A stretch of DNA of 64,000 bases from Halomicrobium sp. LC1Hm. Its GTDB lineage: Archaea; Halobacteriota; Halobacteria; Halobacteriales; Haloarculaceae. Both the position numbers and the translations under genes were made by a program. The stretch spans positions 310,001 to 374,000 of the forward strand of contig NZ_CP044129.1 of the NCBI RefSeq assembly GCF_009617995.1. Reading direction: 5' to 3'. Below the pieces are notes generated by a model. The model searched no databases, had not been told where the DNA came from, and worked only from the letters and a program-made list of their open reading frames with translations. This document shows positions 57,585 to 64,000 of the stretch, piece by piece; positions within the stretch are counted from its first letter, which is position 1, and the number at the start of each line of letters is the position of its first letter.

Positions 57585-58658
57585 ATGGCCAGTACCACTG
57601 TCGAAACTCGCGAGCCAGACGCAGAGAATCCCGTCGTAGAGATCCGGAACGCCTCGGTGACCTACGACGACGGCAACTCCTACGTCCTCGATCACGTCTC
57701 GATGGACGTTCACCGTCACGAAGTGATCGGTGTCATCGGCGAGAGCGGTTCGGGCAAGTCGATGCTCGCCGAGTCGATGCTGGACTCGATTCCAGACCCC
57801 GGCGTGTTGCGCGGACAGGTCACGTACAACCCGAGTGAGGGCGAGCCGATCGACGTGCTCGACCTGACGACCGAAGAGCTGCGACAGCTCCGCTGGGAAG
57901 AGATCTCGATGGTGTTCCAGGGCGCGATGTCGTCGTTCAACCCGACGATGCGAGTCGGGAAGCACTTCGAGGAGACGCTGTCCGCCCACGACGCGGACGT
58001 CGACGAGGGGCTGGAGTTCGCTCGCGAACTGCTCCAGGACCTCTATCTCGAACCCGACCGCGTGTTGAACTCCTACCCCCACGAGCTGTCCGGCGGGATG
58101 CAACAGCGGGCCCTGATCGCTCTGTCGCTGGTGTTGGAGCCGGAGGTCCTCGTGATGGACGAGCCGACGGCGGCGCTTGACCTGCTGATGCAGCGCTCGA
58201 TCCTGCGACTGCTCCGGGAGCTCAAAGAGAAGTACGACCTGACGATGGTCTTTATCACGCACGACCTCCCGCTCATCGCGGCACTCGCAGACAGACTCGC
58301 GATCATGTACGCCTTCCACCCCGTCGAGATCGGACGGACCGAAGAGATCGTCCGGAACGCGGCCCACCCGTACACGCGGGCGCTGCTGAACTCGACGCCG
58401 AACCTCGACGCACCGATCGAAGAGATGGTTCCGATTCCCGGTTCGCAGCCGGCACCGATCAACGTGCCAGACGGCTGTGCGTACCATCCGCGGTGTCCGC
58501 TGGCCGACGAGCAGTGTCGCTCCTCGGAACCGGACTACGCGTCGATCAGCGACCGTCACGCGTCCGCGTGCTACCACTGGGAGGACGCACGAGACGAAAT
58601 CACGCTCAACTACTCGGAGAACCTTGGCGACGCCGCCCGCTCCGGAGGTGAGGAGTGA
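57585..58658 (+). CDS. ABC transporter ATP-binding protein (DppD-like)
   Basis: The product is 357 aa. Walker A GESGSGKS near residues 52-59, signature LSGGMQQR near 168, Walker B LVMDEPTAALD, switch HDLPL. The C-terminal oligopeptide-transporter extension has CAYHPRCPLADEQC, a Cys set known to hold a metal cluster in some homologues. It abuts the permease gene and overlaps the second ATPase. Confidence 0.94.
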   Translation: MASTTVETREPDAENPVVEIRNASVTYDDGNSYVLDHVSMDVHRHEVIGVIGESGSGKSMLAESMLDSIPDPGVLRGQVTYNPSEGEPIDVLDLTTEELRQLRWEEISMVFQGAMSSFNPTMRVGKHFEETLSAHDADVDEGLEFARELLQDLYLEPDRVLNSYPHELSGGMQQRALIALSLVLEPEVLVMDEPTAALDLLMQRSILRLLRELKEKYDLTMVFITHDLPLIAALADRLAIMYAFHPVEIGRTEEIVRNAAHPYTRALLNSTPNLDAPIEEMVPIPGSQPAPINVPDGCAYHPRCPLADEQCRSSEPDYASISDRHASACYHWEDARDEITLNYSENLGDAARSGGEE

Positions 58659-59713
58659 TGCCGGGTGACGAAGTCGTGTTGAGCCTCGAAGACGTCGAGG
58701 TTCACTTCGAGAACAAGTCGTCGCTCCTCGATTTCGGTGGCGAAGACGAGGTCGTCAGAGCGGTCGACGGCGTCTCGCTCGACATCTACGAGCGCGACGT
58801 GATCGCACTGGTCGGCGAGTCCGGCTGTGGGAAGACGACGCTGGGCAAGACCTCGATCGGTCTCCAGCGACCCACCGGCGGCTCGGTGAAGTACCGCGGC
58901 GAAGACATCTGGGACATCCGTGACGGAAAGGTCGACACCGACACCGAGTGGGCCGACATCCGCCAGTCTCTCCAGATCATCCACCAGGACCCCGGCGCGT
59001 CGCTGAACCCGAACCGCCGGCTGGTCTCGATCCTCTCGGAGCCGCTCCGACAGGTCAACCCGGACCTCTCGAAACAGGAGAAGCGCGAACGCATCTACGC
59101 GCTCTTAGAGCGTGTGGGCATGACGCCGGCCGCCGACTTCGCCGAGCGCTACCCACACCAGCTCTCGGGCGGCGAACAACAGCGCGTGGCCCTCTGCCGG
59201 GCGCTGTTGATGAACCCGGACGTGATCCTGGCCGACGAGGCGATCAGCGCACTGGACGTGTCGCTGCGCGTCGAGATGATGGACCTGATGCTCGACCTCC
59301 AAGAGGAGTTCGACACCTCCTACGTGTTCATCAGCCACGACCTCTCGAACGCTCGCTACTTCACCGCCCACAGCGGTGGGCGAATCGGCGTGATGTACCT
59401 GGGACAGATCGCAGAGATCGGTCCGGCCGAGGCGATGATCCAGGATCCTCACCACCCATACACCAACGTCCTCCGGTGGGCGACGCCGGACCTCTCTCTG
59501 CAGGACGCGGGCGACCTGCCGATGCGCAAGATCGACATCCCGGACCCCGTCGATCCGCCGAAGGGCTGTAACTTCCAGACGCGGTGTCCGGAGGCCCGAG
59601 AAGCCTGCCGACAGGCAGACCCACAGAGCTACCACGCGGGGAACCAGCGCGTCCGGTGCTTCCGCGAGGACGAGGACCACGAGTACTGGGAGAGCCCGGA
59701 ACTGACGGACTAA
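58658..59713 (+). CDS. ABC transporter ATP-binding protein (DppF-like)
   Basis: The product is 351 aa. Walker A GESGCGKT, signature LSGGEQQR, Walker B ILADEAISALD, switch HDLSN. The C-terminus carries the oligopeptide extension CNFQTRCPEAREAC. GTG 58655 or ATG 58658 overlaps the DppD stop. It completes the five-gene importer. Confidence 0.94.
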   Translation: MPGDEVVLSLEDVEVHFENKSSLLDFGGEDEVVRAVDGVSLDIYERDVIALVGESGCGKTTLGKTSIGLQRPTGGSVKYRGEDIWDIRDGKVDTDTEWADIRQSLQIIHQDPGASLNPNRRLVSILSEPLRQVNPDLSKQEKRERIYALLERVGMTPAADFAERYPHQLSGGEQQRVALCRALLMNPDVILADEAISALDVSLRVEMMDLMLDLQEEFDTSYVFISHDLSNARYFTAHSGGRIGVMYLGQIAEIGPAEAMIQDPHHPYTNVLRWATPDLSLQDAGDLPMRKIDIPDPVDPPKGCNFQTRCPEAREACRQADPQSYHAGNQRVRCFREDEDHEYWESPELTD

Positions 59714-59726
59714 TCCTGATCGCAGT

Positions 59727-59772
59727 CTGTCAGGACCCTCGCCGCTACGGTCGTGAGGCGGTGACCTGACAG
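59727..59772. terminator. Inverted repeat after the ABC importer operon
   Basis: CTGTCAGG (59727-59734) and CCTGACAG (59765-59772) are exact complements, separated by about 30 nt that contains GCCGC and GAGGCGG. It sits 14 nt after the last ATPase stop and could end the operon transcript or protect its 3' end. Confidence 0.45.
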
Positions 59773-59854
59773 TAGCAGCGGTTTGTCGGTCCGCTCTTCT
59801 TCGACGCCAGTGGACAGAGCAAGACTCTTGTCTACTCGCCGGTAGTACACTCCC

Positions 59855-60091
59855 ATGGCGCGTTTCGAGGCCTTCTGGCGGACCATGTGCGCGTACCGGT
59901 CGTACATCTGGCTCGCCGTCATGGTCCACATCTTCTTGCTCTTGCTCGCGATCTTCGGACTGGTGGTCGGGCAGCCGGGAACGGCGTCGTACACCCTCTC
60001 GCTCGTCAACGTCGGCCTGCTGACGGTGTCTGGTGGGACTGCCTTCCTCGTGTTCTACACGTGTACTCGCCGCGAGGTAGAAGAGTACTAG
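59855..60091 (+). CDS. Small two-helix membrane protein
   Basis: The product is 78 aa with two membrane segments (YIWLAVMVHIFLLLLAIFGLVVG and LSLVNVGLLTVSGGTAFLVFYT) joined by a short loop. ATG at 59855 starts MARFEAFWRTMCAY. Its stop overlaps the stop of the convergent HEAT-repeat gene by 4 nt. No family recognised. Confidence 0.65.
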   Translation: MARFEAFWRTMCAYRSYIWLAVMVHIFLLLLAIFGLVVGQPGTASYTLSLVNVGLLTVSGGTAFLVFYTCTRREVEEY

Positions 60092-61011
60092 GCGTCGGCC
60101 TGTTCCTCGATGAACGTCGCCGTCTCGCTGGCCAGTTCGCGCAGGTCCTCGTCACGCTGCTCGTCCGCAGCGACGTCGCGAAGCGGCTCGATCGCGGCTG
60201 GCGGTGCGAGAAAGCCCAGCGCGGCGACTGCCGTACTGACTGTGGGCGTGTCGTGGTGGGCCAACAGTTCGACGAGGGGATCGACGGCACCGTCGACGAG
60301 CGTCGGATCGTGTTCGGCGACCGACGCGACGATGTTCGCGACCGTCGTCAACACCCCCACGGCGTCGCTCTCGCTGTCGAGGACGCCGACCAGCGTCGGG
60401 ATGTGGTCGGCGACGGCCGCCGGCTCGATCGACGCCAGCTCGGCGATCATGTTGGCCGTGACGACCCGCGTCGCCCACTGTCGTTTGGTCTCGTCTTCCG
60501 AGATGTTCTGGTAGAACTGCTCTCGCTCCTGGCTCGGGGTTTCGCCGGCTCTGCCCTCGGTGAAATCCACCGCCGGGTCTTCCATCGTCCGATCGACCAG
60601 CTGCTGGAGGTGGGGACGGTAGGCTCGCGGCATCGTCGTGATCGACTCGCGCACGAACTGGACGGCCGCCAGCTGCAGAATCGGCGGGTCCTGATCGAGC
60701 AGGTCGACGATCGGTCCGACCGCGTCCTCGACGGCCTCGGGCGCTTCGTCGACGAGCGAGGCCAGCGCCAGCGCGCTGTGGAGCTTCACGTTCGTCCGCT
60801 CGTGTTCGAGGTTGGCGATCAACTGCGGGGCGTGTTCGACCGCTGTCGCGGGGTCGTCGTCCGCGACGGCGGCGGCGACCCGCACGGCGTGGGTACGAAC
60901 GAGGTTCGTCTCGTGTTCGAGTCCCGACCGGAGCACGTCCGCCGAGACCTCGTCGGCCGACACTGACTCGGTGTCGTGTGTCAGGACACCGTGGCGAAGC
61001 GAATCACTCAT
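60088..61011 (-). CDS. HEAT-repeat protein
   Basis: The product is 307 aa with a series of about six to seven helical pairs (for example VRTHAVRVAAAVADDDPATAVEHAP, LHSALALASLVDEAPEAVEDA, LTTVANIVASVAEHDPTLVDG). The fold is a scaffold for protein contacts; no catalytic residues are evident. ATG at 61011 excludes the unrelated extension to 61077. Confidence 0.82.
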   Translation of the reverse strand: MSDSLRHGVLTHDTESVSADEVSADVLRSGLEHETNLVRTHAVRVAAAVADDDPATAVEHAPQLIANLEHERTNVKLHSALALASLVDEAPEAVEDAVGPIVDLLDQDPPILQLAAVQFVRESITTMPRAYRPHLQQLVDRTMEDPAVDFTEGRAGETPSQEREQFYQNISEDETKRQWATRVVTANMIAELASIEPAAVADHIPTLVGVLDSESDAVGVLTTVANIVASVAEHDPTLVDGAVDPLVELLAHHDTPTVSTAVAALGFLAPPAAIEPLRDVAADEQRDEDLRELASETATFIEEQADA

Positions 61012-61451
61012 CGTCCATCGAAGGACGCCGACGCCAATAATGGTGGCGATGGGGACCGTCACAAGTCTCGTCCACACCGGCGTTCGTCACGGGGGGACGG
61101 TCCGTACGGCGACACGGACGCTCCCGCCACGTCGCACCACGATGGTCCGAGAGGAGTGGCACCTTGCGTATGGCTTCGCATTTGTGACTGTCTCCGAACA
61201 GTAGCGCATCAGTTGACGTTCGACCGGCCTGCCTGTGACATACCGAAGTGCAGGCGGGCTATCCGTGGTGAAAGTAGGGGAATAGCGTTCGGTGTCCGTG
61301 ACCTCGATTCGAGAGCACGTCAGTTTCTCTTTGTCTATCGAGAACTTCGCAGCGACCTCGAAGACGAATCTGCTCACCGCTTTCGGATTTCGGTGGGTAC
61401 TCTGACCAGTTCCCGATTATGAGAGTCTCGACAGTTATGTAGAACTGATAG
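61012..61451. other. Intergenic, no gene recognised
   Basis: About 440 nt. A long frame on the plus strand and one on the minus strand carry no acidic bias and no known motif. AT-rich patches near 61285 and 61420 may be promoters. It could hold a decayed transposase, but I cannot show this. Confidence 0.4.
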
Positions 61452-62330
61452 TTACCGCTGTTCCAGCTCGCGCTCCAGGTCCTGGAGGCGATCGATCCGC
61501 TGTTCCGTCGAGGGGTGCGTGCTGAACAGTTTCCCGACGAAGCCGGACTTGATCGGGATGATGAAGAAGGCGTTCATCTCGGCCTGATCGCGCATGTCCT
61601 CTTTGGGGACCTTGTCCATCCGGCCGTCGATCTTCATCAGCGCCGTCGCGAGCGCCGAGGGGTTGCCGGTGATCGACGCGCCGCCGCGATCGGCGGCGTA
61701 CTCTCGATAGCGGCTCAGCGCACGGATGAGGAGGAACGAGACGATCCACACCACGAGCGAGACGAGGATCGCGACCAGCACCGGCGCGCCGCCGTTGCCC
61801 CCGCGGTCTCGCCCGCCCGAGAACAGCCATCCCCACCGGACGACGAGGAAGGCGATCGTCGAGAGGAACGAGGCGATGGTCATCACCATCACGTCGCGGT
61901 TCTTGATGTGAGCGAGTTCGTGAGCCAGGACGCCCTCCAGTTCCTCCTGGTCCAGCGTCTCCATGATCCCGGTCGTCACGCAGACGGCCGAACTCTTCTT
62001 CGAGCGGCCGGTCGCGAAGGCGTTGGGGACCCGAGAGTCGGCGACGGCGACCGTCGGCTTCGGGAGGTCGGCCTGCTGGGAGAGGCGCTCGATCGAGCGG
62101 TGCAGCTCCGGGTACTCGTCGGGTTCGACCTCGCGGGCACCCATCGAGTACAGCGCCAGTTTGTCGCTGAAGAAGAACTGTCCGAGCAGGAACACGCCCA
62201 TCCCCAGGATCGCGATACCGAAGAAGCGAGTCTGGGTCATCACCGCGACGAAGACGATGTACAGCGCGAACAGCAGGAACATCGTCAGGATCATGCGAGC
62301 GCGGAGACCCCAGTCTGTTTGCCACTCCAT
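61452..62330 (-). CDS. htpX: HtpX-like M48 zinc metalloprotease
   Basis: This 292 aa membrane protease involved in quality control of membrane proteins has the zinc site HELAH (GVLAHELAHIKNRD) near residue 140, with a further Glu in YREYAADRGGA. Two membrane segments lie before it and two after (IASFLSTIAFLVV, LVAILVSLVVWIVSFLLI). Length is typical. ATG at 62330 begins MEWQTDWGLRARM. Confidence 0.93.
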   Translation of the reverse strand: MEWQTDWGLRARMILTMFLLFALYIVFVAVMTQTRFFGIAILGMGVFLLGQFFFSDKLALYSMGAREVEPDEYPELHRSIERLSQQADLPKPTVAVADSRVPNAFATGRSKKSSAVCVTTGIMETLDQEELEGVLAHELAHIKNRDVMVMTIASFLSTIAFLVVRWGWLFSGGRDRGGNGGAPVLVAILVSLVVWIVSFLLIRALSRYREYAADRGGASITGNPSALATALMKIDGRMDKVPKEDMRDQAEMNAFFIIPIKSGFVGKLFSTHPSTEQRIDRLQDLERELEQR

Positions 62331-62477
62331 ACCCGTGCTACGGGGCTGACGAGTAAAAGGGTTGTTCGACGGACTGCGAATGGAACTCGCTGCTTTCTCC
62401 CGGTTTCTGGCACGCAACGACACCGACGGAGCCGATTCGACCACAACTGGTTTGTTCCTGTTGGCTGTATTATTTGT

Positions 62478-62984
62478 ATGTCACTCGCCGACGCTGCTCC
62501 CGATCGGTTCGATCGTCGCGATCTCCTCTGGGCACTGGCGGCCGTCGTCCTCGTCAACGTCGTCGGCGGCGTCCCGGCCGTCCTCGGTGGCCCGGACTCG
62601 GCGTGGTTCGAGGGGCTGGTCGAGCCAGCGATCTATCCGCCGGGCTGGGCCTTCGGCGTCGTCTGGACGCTGCTCTTTACCCTGCTGGGCGTCGCGGTCT
62701 ATCTGGTCGCCAGCGAAGGGCTGGACGAGCGTCGCGTCCGGGTCGCGCTGGGGCTGTTTGCCCTCCAGTTCGCGTTCAACGTCGCCTGGACGCCGGTCTT
62801 TTTCACGCTCCAGCGACCGCTGGCCGCGCTCGGGGTGATCGTCGCGCTGGCGGTCCTGATCGTCCCGACGATGTGGGCCTTCGATCGCGTCGACCGCCGG
62901 GCAGCGGCACTGTTGGTTCCCTATCTCGTCTGGGTCCTGTTCGCGGCTCTGCTGAATTATCGGTTCTGGGCCCTGAACGCCTGA
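62478..62984 (+). CDS. TspO/MBR family membrane protein
   Basis: The product is 168 aa with five membrane helices. The signature PAIYPPGWAFGVVWTLLFTLLG and the C-terminal VLFAALLNYRFWALN are typical. The family binds porphyrins and other small ligands; its role in haloarchaea is unclear. ATG at 62478 gives a short N-terminus. Confidence 0.92.
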   Translation: MSLADAAPDRFDRRDLLWALAAVVLVNVVGGVPAVLGGPDSAWFEGLVEPAIYPPGWAFGVVWTLLFTLLGVAVYLVASEGLDERRVRVALGLFALQFAFNVAWTPVFFTLQRPLAALGVIVALAVLIVPTMWAFDRVDRRAAALLVPYLVWVLFAALLNYRFWALNA

Positions 62985-63045
62985 AGATTCGGCACCCGAC
63001 TCCGGAACGCACGACTTAACCGCGACAGCCACCAACGGCGTCGCA

Positions 63046-64000
63046 ATGAGTCGATCCGGAGCTTTCTGCCCGCGCTGTGGCGACGAGATACCGGACCACG
63101 AGCGCGAGCGCCCGAGCGTCGCGGGCCAGCACGACCCCGACAGCGTGCTCTGTGACGCCTGCTACTTCGAGGAGTTCGATCTCGTCGACGCGCCGGACCG
63201 CATCGAGGTCCGGGTCTGTGCCCAGTGTGGTGCCGTCCACCGGGGCAACCGCTGGGTCGACGTGGGTGCCGAGGACTACACCGACATCGCCGTCGACGAG
63301 GTCAGCGAGGCCCTGGGCGTCCACGTCGACGCCCAGTCGGTCGCCTGGCAGGTCGCGCCCGAACAGGTCGACAAGAACACGATCCGGATGCACGCGGAGT
63401 TCTCCGGGGTCATCCGGGAGACGCCGGTCACCGAGGAGGTGGTCGTCCCGGTCAAGATCAGCCGCCAGACCTGCACGCGCTGTGGCAAGATCGCGGGCGG
63501 TTCGTACGCCTCGACGGTGCAGGTGCGGGCCGACGAGCGCACGCCGACCGGCGACGAGGCCGACCGCGCCAAGGAGATCGCCCACGAGGTCGTCGACGAG
63601 ATGGAGGCCACGGGCGACCGGGACGCCTTCGTCACCGAAATCTCCGAGCCCGAAGCGGGCGTCAACATCAAGGTCTCGACCAACAAGATCGGGATGAAAG
63701 TCGCCCGCCAGATCACGACCGAGCTGGGCGGGACGTTCACCGACAACGAGACGCTGGTCACAGAAGACACGGACGGCAACGAGGTGTATCGGGTCACGTA
63801 CGCGATCCGACTGCCGCGCTATCGCCCCGGCGAGGTGATCGACCCGGAGGACGGCGACGGTCCGGTGCTGGTCCGCTCGGTACAGGGCAACCTCAAGGGG
63901 ACGCGCCTCGCGACGGGCGACTCCTTCGAAGCGTCCTTCGAGGACGAGAACGCCCCCGACGCCCGCCGCCTGGGGACCGACGCCGACGCCGAACGGACCA
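63046..64000 (+). CDS. NMD3-family zinc protein, start only (runs past window)
   Basis: At least 318 aa are present; the gene continues beyond the window. CPRCG, CDACY, CAQCG and CTRCG form the paired zinc sites of the NMD3 family. Eukaryotic Nmd3 is a 60S export adaptor; the archaeal version presumably acts in large-subunit assembly or translation. ATG at 63046 begins MSRSGAFCPRCGDEIP. Confidence 0.85.
   Translation, partial: MSRSGAFCPRCGDEIPDHERERPSVAGQHDPDSVLCDACYFEEFDLVDAPDRIEVRVCAQCGAVHRGNRWVDVGAEDYTDIAVDEVSEALGVHVDAQSVAWQVAPEQVDKNTIRMHAEFSGVIRETPVTEEVVVPVKISRQTCTRCGKIAGGSYASTVQVRADERTPTGDEADRAKEIAHEVVDEMEATGDRDAFVTEISEPEAGVNIKVSTNKIGMKVARQITTELGGTFTDNETLVTEDTDGNEVYRVTYAIRLPRYRPGEVIDPEDGDGPVLVRSVQGNLKGTRLATGDSFEASFEDENAPDARRLGTDADAERT

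Noticed and set aside
59732-60091. Inclusion of the small membrane protein in the importer operon
   Set aside because: An inverted repeat and about 140 nt separate it from the ATPase gene, so a separate transcript is more likely.

Overview
This is chromosomal DNA of a halophilic archaeon (class Halobacteria), most like the Haloarcula/Halomicrobium group. The genus is an inference from style and not from a search. The sequence is GC-rich and its proteins are strongly acidic. It carries archaeal markers: SUI1/aIF1, S24e, S27ae, a Kae1-Bud32 fusion, RadA and an NMD3-family protein. It also has Tat signal peptides, many GTG starts, near-leaderless promoters and an ISH-type IS6 transposase.

Layout. 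1-5.0 kb: a MoxR/DUF58/transglutaminase operon and aIF1. 5.4-9.9 kb: a histidine kinase with an unusual C-terminal domain, EngB, a sugar-dehydrogenase-like oxidoreductase and a decayed paralogue. 10-16.2 kb: a large Tat-secreted PKD/cupredoxin protein, a DUF389 membrane protein, a SIMPL lipoprotein and DUF1028. 16.3-17.05 kb: an IS6-family insertion sequence broken by a frameshift and by a 78-bp palindromic miniature element. 17.1-26.6 kb: metabolic and repair genes (FMN reductase, amidohydrolase, an EMC3-like insertase, UvrB, an HD hydrolase, an alpha/beta hydrolase). 26.8-27.1 kb: tRNA-Thr(GGT) and a duplicated fragment of its 3' end. 27.1-38.4 kb: enoyl-CoA hydratase, DUF3105, NadE, two aldo/keto reductases, CBS and YkgJ proteins, a degenerate NadE paralogue and an HTH regulator. 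38.7-41 kb: a translation cluster, rps24e-rps27ae-kae1/bud32. 41-51.4 kb: XTPase, SDR, a PIN-like gene with an unlisted 31-codon upstream ORF, a metallo-hydrolase, DUF99, TrkA, RadA, a hydrolase/membrane fusion and PspAB with a membrane partner. 51.4-53.5 kb: an AT-rich stretch with no convincing gene and nested repeats. 53.5-59.7 kb: a complete dipeptide/oligopeptide-type ABC importer (binding protein, two permeases, two ATPases). 59.8-64 kb: a HEAT-repeat protein, HtpX-like protease, TspO and the start of an NMD3-family gene.

Most genes are conserved haloarchaeal housekeeping or accessory genes in short operons. The least ordinary content is two families of short palindromic repeats (called A and B here), one of which shows a clean insertion footprint. 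Other unusual items are a NadE paralogue that has lost its catalytic motifs, a kinase fused to a lectin-like fold, the large secreted copper-site/PKD protein, and a possible two-gene PIN-like module. No CRISPR array, rRNA, integrase or defence island is visible.
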